Below, piece after piece: positions 8,374-16,609 of a stretch of DNA of 64,000 bases. The stretch spans positions 408,631-472,630 of the forward strand of contig NZ_JNIX01000008.1 of the NCBI RefSeq assembly GCF_000701445.1, read 5' to 3'. The first letter of the stretch is position 1. The number at the start of each line of letters is the position of its first letter. The notes below the pieces were generated by a model, which did no database searches, was not told where the DNA came from, and saw only the letters and a list, made by a program, of their open reading frames with translations. The DNA is from Brevundimonas bacteroides DSM 4726. Lineage in GTDB: Bacteria > Pseudomonadota > Alphaproteobacteria > Caulobacterales > Caulobacteraceae. The translations under genes and the position numbers were made by a program.

Positions 8374-9312
8374 TTACACCAGGTACTGGTCGTGGATGGC
8401 GTTCGCCAACGCATTGTTTTCACCCAGGAAGGCCAGGATGTATTCGTGCAGGCCCGACTGGAAGATGTCCTCGATCCTGGCCTCGTTGAACTGCGTCAGG
8501 CGCGCCGAGGCCAGCCGCTGGGCCGGACCGCGCCGCCCATAGTCGGCGGCCAGCCGCTCCAGATAGCTTACGATCATGGCCTGGCAACTGGCCAGCGACC
8601 GCGGCATCTGCCGGTTCAGCACCAGCAGATCCGCCACCAGCCACGGCCGCACGCTCTCGCGATAGACCCAGCGATAGGCGGTCAGGGCCGAGACCTCGCG
8701 CAGCAGCGTCGTCCACTGAAAGTAGTCCAGCTGCCCGCCCACCCGCTCTCCTGCCGGCAGCAGCAGGTGGTACTTCACGTCCAGCAGGCGGGCGGTGTTG
8801 TCGGCGCGCTCGATCGCGCCGCCCAACCGCAGGAACCAATAGGCGTCGTTCCTCAGCATGGTCCGGGACGACGCGCCCTCGACGGCCAGGGACACCCCCT
8901 TCACCCACTCCAGGAAGCGCACGAAGTCGTCGCGCTTGGTCGGTTCGCCGAAGTCGTTCAGCCCGTTCCACGCGCCGTTGATCGATTCCCACAGCTCAAT
9001 GGTCAGGGCCGTGCGCACCGACCGGGCGTTGGTGCGCGCGGCGTTGATGCAGGCGCGGATCGAACTGGGGTTGTCGGGCGCGAAAGCCAGATACTCGCGC
9101 ACCGACTTCTCCGAAGGGGTCCGCGCCGAGGCGGCGAACGCACGGCTCACACCGGCCGAAGCGATGGCGCTGGCCCAGGCGGTCGCAGCCGCACCGTCCC
9201 GTGCGGGAAGCGCCGCCAGCCGCACGGCGGCTTCCAGGATGCGCGCGAGGAAGTCGGCCCGCTCCATGTAGCGGCCGGTCCAGTAGAGGCTCTCTGCGGT
9301 GCGGCTCAGCAT
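8374..9312 (-). CDS. Alpha-E domain protein of the Anbu operon
   Basis: A 312-residue all-helical protein of the alpha-E (DUF403) family. The chosen start at 9312 gives the family N-terminus MLSRTAESLYWTGRYMERAD and overlaps the stop of the ATP-grasp gene as ATGA, so the two are translationally coupled. Other typical stretches are ELWESINGAWN near residue 125 and NDAYWFLRLGGAIERADNTA near residue 168. Its role is unknown, but it is almost always found with, or fused to, a circularly permuted ATP-grasp domain. A longer reading from 9696 is an overlap artefact. Confidence 0.93.
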   Translation of the reverse strand: MLSRTAESLYWTGRYMERADFLARILEAAVRLAALPARDGAAATAWASAIASAGVSRAFAASARTPSEKSVREYLAFAPDNPSSIRACINAARTNARSVRTALTIELWESINGAWNGLNDFGEPTKRDDFVRFLEWVKGVSLAVEGASSRTMLRNDAYWFLRLGGAIERADNTARLLDVKYHLLLPAGERVGGQLDYFQWTTLLREVSALTAYRWVYRESVRPWLVADLLVLNRQMPRSLASCQAMIVSYLERLAADYGRRGPAQRLASARLTQFNEARIEDIFQSGLHEYILAFLGENNALANAIHDQYLV

Positions 9313-10715
9313 CAGTCGTCCAGCACCCAGGTGTCCTTGGTCCCGCCGCCCTGACTGGAGTTGACCACCAGCGACCCGGCCTTCAGCGCCACCCGCGTCA
9401 GCCCGCCCGGCGCGACCCGCACGCCCGCTGGGCTCGACAGCACGAACGGCCGCAGGTCCACATGCCGCGACTGCAGCTCGGTTCCGCACAGCGTCGGGGC
9501 GGTCGACAGCGACAGCGTCGGCTGGGCGATGAAGTCGTCCGGGTCCGCTTCCAGCTTCTTCCTGAAATCCTCGATCTCGGCCTTGGTCGCGGCCGGGCCG
9601 ACCAACATGCCGTAGCCGCCCGATCCCCCGACCTCCTTCACGACCAGCTCGGGCAACCGGTCCAGCACCTCCTTCAGCGCATCGGGCTCGCGGCATCGCC
9701 AGGTTGGCACGTTCCCCAGGATCGGATCCCCGCCCGAGAAGAAGCGGATGATCTCGGGCATGTAGGTGTAGACCGCCTTGTCGTCGGCCACGCCGGTTCC
9801 GACCGCATTGGTCAGGGTGACATTCCCCGCCGCATAGGCCGCCATGATGCCCGGCACGCCAACGGTCGAGTCCGGCCGGAACGTCAGCGGGTCCAGCCAG
9901 TCGTCGTCGACGCGCCGATAGACGACATCGACCTGCTTGGGCCCCTCGGTCGTGCGCATGAAGACTATGTCGTCGTTGACGAACAGGTCGCGCCCCTCGA
10001 CCAGTTCCACCCCCAGCTTGTCGGCCAGAAAGCTATGCTCGTAGTAGGCCGAATTGTATGGCCCGGGGGTCAGCACCACGATCGTCGGGTCCGCCCCGGC
10101 ATGCTCAGGCGCCGAGGCCCGGAGCGAGGCCAGCAGCATGTCGGTATAGGTCTCGACAGGTCGGATGCGGTGCTCGGCGAACAGGTCCGGGAACAGCCGC
10201 ATCATCATCTCGCGGTTCTCCAGCATGTAGGAGACGCCCGAGGGGGTCCGGCAGTTGTCCTCCAGCACCAGGAAGCCGTCCTCGCCGGTGCGGACCAGGT
10301 CGACGCCGCAGATGTGGGTCCAGATGTCTCCCGGCGGCCGCCGACCCTGCATCTCGGGCCGATAGTGCGGATTGGTCAGGATCAGGTCGGCGGGGACGAT
10401 GCCGGCCTTGATGCAATCCTGCGGGCCGTAGATGTCCTTGAGAAACGCATTGAGCGCCGAGACGCGCTGCTTCAGCCCCTTCTCCAGGTGCTCCCACTCG
10501 GCCGCGCCGATGATGCGGGGCACGACGTCGAAGGGGATCAGCCGCTCGTTGGACTCCACGTCGCCATAGACGGCGAACGTCACCCCCATGCGGCGGAAGA
10601 ACAGCTCGGCCTGACGTGACCGCGCCTGCAAAAGGTCAGGCGGCGCCGTCTCCAGCCATCGGGCCAGCGTCCGATAGCTCTTGCGGACCGTCGCCGATCC
10701 GGGCGTGCCTGACAT
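9312..10715 (-). CDS. Circularly permuted ATP-grasp type 2 protein
   Basis: A 467-residue enzyme of the circularly permuted ATP-grasp group (DUF404/DUF407), expected to activate a carboxylate and join it to an amine or peptide. Typical elements are IPFDVVPRII, FLKDIYGPQ near residue 90, the GVDLVRTGEDGFLVLEDNCR segment near residue 140, TPGPYNSAYYEHSFLA, and the C-terminal VNSSQGGGTKDTWVL. It is the first gene of the four-gene Anbu operon, so the operon promoter should lie in the 92 bases between it and the haemoglobin gene; I could not identify it. The product it makes is not known. Confidence 0.93.
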   Translation of the reverse strand: MSGTPGSATVRKSYRTLARWLETAPPDLLQARSRQAELFFRRMGVTFAVYGDVESNERLIPFDVVPRIIGAAEWEHLEKGLKQRVSALNAFLKDIYGPQDCIKAGIVPADLILTNPHYRPEMQGRRPPGDIWTHICGVDLVRTGEDGFLVLEDNCRTPSGVSYMLENREMMMRLFPDLFAEHRIRPVETYTDMLLASLRASAPEHAGADPTIVVLTPGPYNSAYYEHSFLADKLGVELVEGRDLFVNDDIVFMRTTEGPKQVDVVYRRVDDDWLDPLTFRPDSTVGVPGIMAAYAAGNVTLTNAVGTGVADDKAVYTYMPEIIRFFSGGDPILGNVPTWRCREPDALKEVLDRLPELVVKEVGGSGGYGMLVGPAATKAEIEDFRKKLEADPDDFIAQPTLSLSTAPTLCGTELQSRHVDLRPFVLSSPAGVRVAPGGLTRVALKAGSLVVNSSQGGGTKDTWVLDD

Positions 10716-10807
10716 CTCGTCGAACGTGACGGTCGCTCCTGTCGCTGAGAGCCTTCAGCGTGGACCGGAGCACGGACGATGCGCAACCGTTTTGTTGCGG
10801 TGCGGGA

Positions 10808-11341
10808 TCAGCGGGTGACGACGTCGCGCCGCATGGGCGCAAGCTTGGCCAACAGGCGGTTCTGGGCTCGGAAGGGCACGCCGTGCTCGCTCATGGCGAT
10901 CTGCAGGTTCTCGACCAGCGCCCCCATGTCGGCGGACTGGATGCCGAGGTCGGCGTGGCTGGAGCGCATGTCGCGACCGGAATAGGCGACCGGTCCCCCC
11001 AGGATATAGCCGAACTGCTCCTTCAGCGTGCGACGCAGCCGCACCTGATCCTGGGCCATGAAGATCTCGGCGATGCGCGGATCGGCGACGATCCGCTCGA
11101 CGAAGGTCTCGACGATGGCGGACACGCCTTCGGCGCCGCCGAAGGTCTCCCACATCTCCGTCCCCTCGAAGGGGGTGGCGCCCGCATTGGCGTTGCTGCG
11201 CTGGTAGGGCTCGACCTCGACCTCGCCCGGAAACTCCGTCGACATGACAATGGGCGGGAGCGACAGGTCATCCTCGGCCTCCTGGGCCAGGAGCGGCGCG
11301 GGCGCGGCGATGAAAACAGCGGCGATCAGAAGGGCGCGCAT
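10808..11341 (-). CDS. Exported group 1 truncated haemoglobin
   Basis: A 177-residue protein with a signal peptide at residues 1-19 (cut before Gln-Glu), a short linker rich in Pro and Glu, and a truncated-globin core from about residue 64. The stretch LGGPVAYSGRDMRSSHADLGI matches the group 1 truncated-globin region holding the proximal haem ligand, here His129. Truncated globins bind O2 and NO and may detoxify NO; most are cytoplasmic, so the signal peptide is notable. It lies three bases after the DUF3034 gene and so probably shares its transcript, in a cluster with an exported cupredoxin and a c-di-GMP phosphodiesterase. Confidence 0.9.
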   Translation of the reverse strand: MRALLIAAVFIAAPAPLLAQEAEDDLSLPPIVMSTEFPGEVEVEPYQRSNANAGATPFEGTEMWETFGGAEGVSAIVETFVERIVADPRIAEIFMAQDQVRLRRTLKEQFGYILGGPVAYSGRDMRSSHADLGIQSADMGALVENLQIAMSEHGVPFRAQNRLLAKLAPMRRDVVTR

Positions 11342-11344
11342 GGA

Positions 11345-12244
11345 TCAGAACCCGACTTGCAGCGACAGATACAGGCCGCGCTGGTCCTCAAAGGTCGCGA
11401 TCGACCCCAGGTCCACATAGGCGGCCGTCACGGAAAAGTGCCGGTTGGGGGCCCAAGCGGCGAAAACATCGAACCAGTCGTCCTCGCCCGCGAAACCCAG
11501 ATTGTCCGGCTTGGTGCGGTACTCGGCCCCGATCGCCAGATTGCGGTTCAGCAGATAGCCGACCGAGCCCTCGAACTGCGGCTCCAGGTCGTCGTTCAGG
11601 TCACCGCCGAAGCCCAGCAGGCCGGTCTGATTGGCGTCGGTGAAGCGCACCGCCCCGGACACCAGCAGCGACTCGGCCAGGAACAGCTTGGTCGCCGCCA
11701 CATAGTACTCCGTGCCTTCGTCGTCGCGCCCCCCGACGGCGGCGATGATCGCGCCCTGGTCGTTGGCCTTGTGCTGCACCCCGACCGCGACCTGCGGCAT
11801 CCAGGTGTCCTGATCGTAGACCGCGTCGCCGATCAGCTTGACCTTCACGCCCACGATGTCCTGGGTGAAGGTGAAGCCCGCGCCCAGCCCCAGCGCCGCC
11901 CCGGTCTCGCCGGTGTCGAACTCCTGACGCGCCACCGACACCTCGACCCGGTCCCAGAACGACGTCGACGCGCCCCAGGAGCGCAGCTCGTAATCCGGCA
12001 GGTTCACATAAGTGGCGTGGACATTGCCGCCGATGCCGTCGCGTTCCCCATAGCCGCTGGTGACCGCCCAGGTCGCCAGACCACCGCCGCCCGAGCCCTC
12101 GAGGGTCGAGACGCCACCGGTCAGGATGAGTTTGCCGCCTGTCCGGCTTTCCGGAATCCAGTCTGCGATCTGGGCGGCGACCGGAGTGGCGACGGCGCAA
12201 GCGAGCAGGCCGACAGCGGCCGCCGCTTCTGCAATGTGAGGCAT
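11345..12244 (-). CDS. DUF3034 family outer-membrane protein
   Basis: A 299-residue protein starting at the ATG at 12244, which gives a clean signal peptide (residues 1-24, ending Val-Ala-Ala-Gln); a longer reading from 12319 would hide it. The mature N-terminus GGKLILTGGVSTLEG is typical of DUF3034. Alternating hydrophobic residues and the terminal Leu-Gln-Val-Gly-Phe indicate a small beta-barrel. Function is unknown. It is transcribed divergently from the cupredoxin gene across a 178-base gap that contains a perfect palindrome, and its downstream partner is the truncated haemoglobin. Confidence 0.85.
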   Translation of the reverse strand: MPHIAEAAAAVGLLACAVATPVAAQIADWIPESRTGGKLILTGGVSTLEGSGGGGLATWAVTSGYGERDGIGGNVHATYVNLPDYELRSWGASTSFWDRVEVSVARQEFDTGETGAALGLGAGFTFTQDIVGVKVKLIGDAVYDQDTWMPQVAVGVQHKANDQGAIIAAVGGRDDEGTEYYVAATKLFLAESLLVSGAVRFTDANQTGLLGFGGDLNDDLEPQFEGSVGYLLNRNLAIGAEYRTKPDNLGFAGEDDWFDVFAAWAPNRHFSVTAAYVDLGSIATFEDQRGLYLSLQVGF

Positions 12245-12341
12245 GGCAGAAACCCTGAGTTCCGGAGCAGAGAACCGCAACAGAGTTAATGGCCGATAAA
12301 TCTCGACTCGTCGCCTCAAGACATTCTCGCAAGAAGAAGCA

Positions 12342-12365
12342 TTGTTGTGTAACGCGATACAACAA
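12342..12365. promoter_or_regulatory. Palindrome in the DUF3034/cupredoxin divergent gap
   Basis: TTGTTGT at 12342-12348 and ACAACAA at 12359-12365 form a perfect 7-bp inverted repeat with a 10-base spacer. It lies about 98 bases before the DUF3034 start and 58 bases before the cupredoxin start, so one dimeric regulator bound here could control both sides. The half-site does not match the FNR/DNR or NsrR consensus that I know. Confidence 0.5.
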
Positions 12366-12422
12366 CTTCAGATTGAATGATGATTTACTGTGACTTCACC
12401 TGTTCTGATTAAGGCGTGAGGC

Positions 12423-13043
12423 ATGCGTATTGTACTTGTGTTGATCTTGGTTTTTCTGACGCTGACCGGCGTCGCCCACGCGGGCGACCTGACGGTCTCT
12501 GTTCGCGACACGGCGGGGCGGCCCGTTCGCGACGCCGTCGTGACTGTGCGCCCGGACGCCGGCGTGCCGCGCGGGCCGATCCGGTTTTCCTGGCCTCTGA
12601 GGATCGCCCAGCGGGATGTGCAGTTCCAGCCCTACGTCCTGATCGCCCCGGTCGGCGCAACCGTCAGCTTTCCCAACCTCGATCGGGTCCGCCACCACGT
12701 CTATTCCTTCTCGCGCGGCAACCGCTTCGAGATCGAGCTGTTCGGCCAGGATCAGACCCGCACTCACGCCTTCGCCTCCGTGGGCACCGCCGCGCTCGGC
12801 TGCAACATCCACGATCAGATGCTGGCCTATGTGCGCGTGGTCGACACGCACTGGGCGGCCAAGACCGACGCGACCGGCGACGTCACCATCGCCGGTATCC
12901 CCGCGGGCCCGGCCCGCCTCGTCGTCTGGCATCCGCGCCTGAACGTTCGCGGCAACGAGAGCGCCTATACCCTGACGATCGGAACCGGCCCGGGCCGCCA
13001 GACCATGACCGGCGACTTCTCCGCCCGCGCGGCGGTGCGTTGA
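12423..13043 (+). CDS. Exported cupredoxin-like protein (methylamine utilization protein type)
   Basis: A 206-residue protein with a signal peptide (residues 1-20, Val-Ala-His-Ala) and a plastocyanin-like domain. Likely copper ligands are His91/His92 in RHHVYSF, then Cys127, His130 and Met133 in GCNIHDQM, the spacing expected of a type 1 site. Residues 145-170 resemble a carboxypeptidase-regulatory-like beta domain. Such proteins are often labelled methylamine utilization proteins, but no methylamine dehydrogenase genes are present, so that label should not be read as function. The ATG of the EAL gene follows one base after its stop. A periplasmic electron-transfer or copper-sensing role is plausible. 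Confidence 0.88.
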   Translation: MRIVLVLILVFLTLTGVAHAGDLTVSVRDTAGRPVRDAVVTVRPDAGVPRGPIRFSWPLRIAQRDVQFQPYVLIAPVGATVSFPNLDRVRHHVYSFSRGNRFEIELFGQDQTRTHAFASVGTAALGCNIHDQMLAYVRVVDTHWAAKTDATGDVTIAGIPAGPARLVVWHPRLNVRGNESAYTLTIGTGPGRQTMTGDFSARAAVR

Positions 13044-13044
13044 G

Positions 13045-15342
13045 ATGATCCGCTTCCGCCATCTGCGCACCCGGCTGACGGTGCTCTATGCGGGCCTGTT
13101 CGGGATCGCGCTGTTGTTCGTGGCGCTGGCCGTCTTCACGGCCATCACGGCCAGCGCGCGCAGCGTGGTTCGTGGCGAACTGACGGCGACGGGCGCCGTC
13201 TATGACCAGCTCTGGGAATCCCGCTCGGCCCAGCTTGAGCAGGGAGCCGCCGTGCTCGCACAGGACTTCGGCTTTCGGGAAGCGGTGGCCACCAACGATG
13301 AACCCACCGTCAGCTCCGCGCTCGAGAACCTCAGCGCCCGCCAGGGCGTCGACGGCGCCCTGCTGCTCGGCTCGGACGGCTACGCGATCACGGCCGGGCC
13401 CTCGCTCGACGAGGCGACCCTCAACACCCTCTGGACCGGACTGAACGACGGCGAGCTTTCGTCCGGCGTGCTCGACCTGAACGGCCAGCCGCATCAGGCG
13501 GTCGCCGCCCCGGTCATGGCGCCGGTGCTGATCGGCTGGGTGGTATTCATCGACCGGCTGGACCAGACCCAGATGACCCGGCTGGAAGAGCTCTCGGCCA
13601 TCCCGCTCAACGCCTCCGTCCTGACCCGCGCGGCCGACGGCTGGCGCGGCATGTCCGGCCCCGAGAGCGCGCTGGCGGGGCTCATGGATCGCGCCGTCGC
13701 CGAGGACGGCGCCGCCGTCGGCGGACGCACCGCCCAGGGCGAGGCCATGGTGCTCGCGCGTCCCCTGCCCAGCTTCGACGCCGACGCCCCCGCCGTTCTG
13801 GCGCTCAGCTATCCAATGGCCGAGGCGCTGAAACCCTATGAGCCCATGTTCTGGGCGCTCGGCGGGATCAGCCTTGTGGGCCTTGCCTTGCTGGTCGCCG
13901 GGACCTGGTTCCTGTCGCGCGGCCTGACCCGGCCGATCACCGCGCTCGACGAGGCCGTTCACCGGCTGCAGGCAGGCGAAGACGCGCAGGTTGAGATCAC
14001 ATCCACCGACGAGATCGGCCGCCTGGCCGAGAGCTTCAACGCCATGGCGGGCGACATCCGCGACCGCCAGGCGCGCCTGACCCACATGGCGCTGCACGAC
14101 ATGGAGACCGGCCTGCCCAATCGCCTGTGGCTGGAACGCCAGGCGGCCTCCAGCGCGTCGGCCCACGTCGTCCTGTTCGGCGTCGACCGCTTCGAGGTCG
14201 TGAGAAACGCCATCGGCTTCGAGGCCATGGGCCAACTCGTCGCCGCGCTCGGCGCCCGCCTGTCCACCGCCACCGGCGCGCCCGTCGCCCGCGTCGGCGC
14301 GGGCGTCATGGGCTTGATGCTTGAGATCGAGGGCGACGACGCCGACGCCATCGCAGCAGCCGCCCGCCTTTGCGCCGTAGCGAACGAACCGCTGAAGCTG
14401 ATCGGCGCCCGGATCGACGCGAGCCTGACCGCCGGCCTCGCCCGGGCGGTCCAGCCGACCGGCGGGCTCGACGCCGTTGTCGATCGCGCGGGCGTCGCCA
14501 TCGACCAGGCGCGCGCCGCCGGCTCCAAGGCCGCCCTGTTCGACGCCGCCGCCTACGGCGACCCCGGCGCCAATCTCAGCCTGATGTCCGACCTGATCTG
14601 CGCGCTCGAGAGCGACCATGTCTGGATGGCCTATCAGCCCAAGTTCGATCTGCGCCAGAACGCCATCACCGGCGTCGAGGGCCTGATGCGCTGGAACCAT
14701 CCCAAGCGCGACTTCATCGCTCCGGACCTTTTCATCGGCATGGCCGAGGAGACCGGCCAGATCCGCGCCTTGACCGAATGGGGCGTCAGGCGCGCCATCG
14801 CCGACCAAAAGGCGCTCGCCAAGGCCGGCCACCGGCTGAAGGTCTCGATCAACGTCTCGGGTCGCCTGCTGTCGGACGAGAGCTTCGCCCGCTTCGCCCT
14901 CAACGCCGTGTCGCGCGCCAAGGCCGATCTGTGCTTCGAGATCACCGAGACGGCGGTCATCGACAATCCGGAGGCCGCGCTTGGCATCATCGACCGCTTC
15001 GCCGCGGCCGGCATCAAGGTCTCCATCGACGACTATGGCTCCGGCCTGTCGTCGCTTGCTTATCTGAAGCGCATCGCGGCCGACGAGCTCAAGATCGACA
15101 AGGCCTTCGTCATGTCGCTGGACGAGAGCGCCAAGGACGCGCTTCTGGTCAAATCCACCATCGATCTGGCCCACAGCCTAGGCATGACCGTCACCGCCGA
15201 GGGCGTCGAGACCCAGACGGCGATGGCGCTGCTTCGCGGCATGGGCTGCGACACGGCCCAGGGCTATCTGATCGCACGGCCGCTCGCCCTGACCGCCTTG
15301 ATCGAACGGCTGGAGAAACCGGCGCTGGAGGCGGCGGCCTGA
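13045..15342 (+). CDS. Membrane EAL-domain protein with degenerate GGDEF (c-di-GMP phosphodiesterase)
   Basis: A 765-residue inner-membrane protein. A TM helix at about 10-34, a periplasmic sensor region (35-270) and a second TM at about 272-295 are followed by a HAMP segment, a GGDEF-like domain and a C-terminal EAL domain (about 520-755). The GGDEF signature is lost (the region reads RVGAGVMGLMLE), so cyclase activity is not expected. The EAL domain keeps EGL in GVEGLMRW, the ITETAVID element, DDYGSG, the KIDKAF lysine and TAEGVET, so c-di-GMP hydrolysis is likely. The periplasmic domain may sense something linked to the exported cupredoxin encoded just upstream. Confidence 0.93.
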   Translation: MIRFRHLRTRLTVLYAGLFGIALLFVALAVFTAITASARSVVRGELTATGAVYDQLWESRSAQLEQGAAVLAQDFGFREAVATNDEPTVSSALENLSARQGVDGALLLGSDGYAITAGPSLDEATLNTLWTGLNDGELSSGVLDLNGQPHQAVAAPVMAPVLIGWVVFIDRLDQTQMTRLEELSAIPLNASVLTRAADGWRGMSGPESALAGLMDRAVAEDGAAVGGRTAQGEAMVLARPLPSFDADAPAVLALSYPMAEALKPYEPMFWALGGISLVGLALLVAGTWFLSRGLTRPITALDEAVHRLQAGEDAQVEITSTDEIGRLAESFNAMAGDIRDRQARLTHMALHDMETGLPNRLWLERQAASSASAHVVLFGVDRFEVVRNAIGFEAMGQLVAALGARLSTATGAPVARVGAGVMGLMLEIEGDDADAIAAAARLCAVANEPLKLIGARIDASLTAGLARAVQPTGGLDAVVDRAGVAIDQARAAGSKAALFDAAAYGDPGANLSLMSDLICALESDHVWMAYQPKFDLRQNAITGVEGLMRWNHPKRDFIAPDLFIGMAEETGQIRALTEWGVRRAIADQKALAKAGHRLKVSINVSGRLLSDESFARFALNAVSRAKADLCFEITETAVIDNPEAALGIIDRFAAAGIKVSIDDYGSGLSSLAYLKRIAADELKIDKAFVMSLDESAKDALLVKSTIDLAHSLGMTVTAEGVETQTAMALLRGMGCDTAQGYLIARPLALTALIERLEKPALEAAA

Positions 15343-15358
15343 CGCAAGCGGGAGCCTC

Positions 15359-15390
15359 TTGACCGTTCCACTGTTACAGCATAGTGGAAC
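15359..15390 (+). promoter_or_regulatory. Promoter with operator-like palindrome upstream of yerC-his operon
   Basis: A perfect 8-bp inverted repeat, GTTCCACT at 15365-15372 and AGTGGAAC at 15383-15390 with a 10-base spacer, ends six bases before the yerC-like start. A TTGACC hexamer at 15359-15364 could be the -35 element, and TAGTGG, 17 bases later, a weak -10, so the palindrome would cover the promoter. The TrpR-like YerC protein encoded immediately downstream is the obvious candidate to bind it, but that is an inference. Confidence 0.6.
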
Positions 15391-15396
15391 GCCGCG

Positions 15397-15717
15397 ATGT
15401 CCGATACCCTTTCCCCGTCCGCCCCGAGCCGCGCCGCGAGCGATCGCGCCGCCCTGCTCGACGCCTTCCTGGCGTTGAAGACGCGCGACGAGGTCGAGGC
15501 CTTCCTGACCGACCTGTGCACCCCGGCCGAGGTCCGCGCGTTTGCCGAACGCTGGGCCGTCGCCCGGCTGCTCGATCAGGGCGGTCGGTCGTACCGCGAG
15601 ATCGCCTGCGAGGCGGGGGCCAGCCCCACGACCGTCGTGCGCGTCGCCCGCTTCCTGAAGGAGATGCCGCATCAGGGCTACCGCCTGGTGCTGGACCGTC
15701 TGAACCCCAAACACTGA
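15397..15717 (+). CDS. YerC/YecD-type TrpR-superfamily regulator
   Basis: A 106-residue helical DNA-binding protein of the TrpR superfamily. The helix-turn-helix covers about residues 60-88, reading GRSYREIACEAGASPTTVVR, in which the second helix should contact DNA. The body (TRDEVEAFLTDLCTPAEVRAF) matches YerC. Proteins of this type next to his genes have been proposed as histidine-biosynthesis repressors (HisR). It is the first gene of the his operon, 10 bases before hisG, and a strong palindrome lies right before it. Autoregulation together with the operon is the simplest reading. The effector is likely histidine, but nothing in the sequence proves it. Confidence 0.88.
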   Translation: MSDTLSPSAPSRAASDRAALLDAFLALKTRDEVEAFLTDLCTPAEVRAFAERWAVARLLDQGGRSYREIACEAGASPTTVVRVARFLKEMPHQGYRLVLDRLNPKH

Positions 15718-15727
15718 GCCCCAAGTC

Positions 15728-16609
15728 ATGAGTACCGTAGAGGGGCGACTTCGCATCGCCGTGCAGAAATCCGGCCGTCTGGCCGACCGCAGCCTGGACC
15801 TGGTCCGGGACGCGGGCCTGCGCGTGGTCAAGGGCGCCAACGACCTGCTCTACAAGGTCGAGAACTATCCGATCGACCTGCTGCGGGTGCGCGACGACGA
15901 CATCCCGACCTTCGTCGCAGACGGCGTCTGCGACCTCGGCATCGTCGGCGAGAATGTTCTGGAAGAAGGCAAGAACGGCGGCGCCAACGCGTCTGTCGTC
16001 ATGCCGCTGGGCTTCGGCAAGTGCACGCTGAAGCTGGCTGCCCCGCCGACGCTGGCCTGGGAAGGCCCGGCCACGCTGGAAGGTCGCCGCATCGCCACCT
16101 CCTACCCGAAGATCCTGCGTCGCTATCTGGACGGCCAGGGCATCAAGGCCGACATCGTCACCATGCGCGGCGCAGTCGAGGTGGCCCCGCGGCTCAAGCT
16201 CGCCGCCGCCATCTGCGACCTCGTCTCGACCGGCGCCACGCTGGAGGCCAACGGGCTGGTCGCCCGCGAGACCGTGTTCGAAAGCCAGGCCGTCCTGATC
16301 CAGTCGCCCGTCGCGCCCGAGCCGCAACTCGCTCACCTGCTGGACTCGATCATCGAGCGGATGGCCGGCGTCGTGTCCTCGCAGGGCGCCAAATACGTCA
16401 TGCTGAACGCACCCCGCTCGGCGCTCGATCAGATCACCGCCATCCTGCCGGGCGCGGGTTCGCCCACGGTCATGCCCCTGTCCGGCCGCGACGACGCCGT
16501 GGCTGTCCACGCCGTGTGCCAGGAGGCCGTGTTCTGGGAGACGCTGGAGAAGCTCAAGGCCGCCGGGGCCTCGGCCATCCTGGTCCTCCCCATCGAGAAG
16601 ATGATGTGA
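15728..16609 (+). CDS. hisG: ATP phosphoribosyltransferase
   Basis: First and committed enzyme of histidine biosynthesis, joining ATP and PRPP to phosphoribosyl-ATP. At 293 residues it is the long, self-regulated form with a C-terminal domain (about residues 215-293) that usually binds histidine for feedback inhibition, so no HisZ is needed. The N-terminus IAVQKSGRLADRSLDLV and the PRPP-site region DLVSTGATLEANGL near residue 165 are typical. Its stop overlaps the hisD start (TGATG), indicating translational coupling. Confidence 0.96.
   Translation: MSTVEGRLRIAVQKSGRLADRSLDLVRDAGLRVVKGANDLLYKVENYPIDLLRVRDDDIPTFVADGVCDLGIVGENVLEEGKNGGANASVVMPLGFGKCTLKLAAPPTLAWEGPATLEGRRIATSYPKILRRYLDGQGIKADIVTMRGAVEVAPRLKLAAAICDLVSTGATLEANGLVARETVFESQAVLIQSPVAPEPQLAHLLDSIIERMAGVVSSQGAKYVMLNAPRSALDQITAILPGAGSPTVMPLSGRDDAVAVHAVCQEAVFWETLEKLKAAGASAILVLPIEKMM

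Noticed and set aside
12423..13043. Methylamine utilization as the role of the cupredoxin
   Set aside because: No methylamine dehydrogenase or accessory genes are near. The name reflects a distant database label.
12883..15174. A very long open frame on the minus strand opposite the EAL gene
   Set aside because: High GC leaves few stops in the opposite frame. Its composition is low-complexity Gly/Ala/Asp/His with no domain, while the plus strand has a complete EAL protein.
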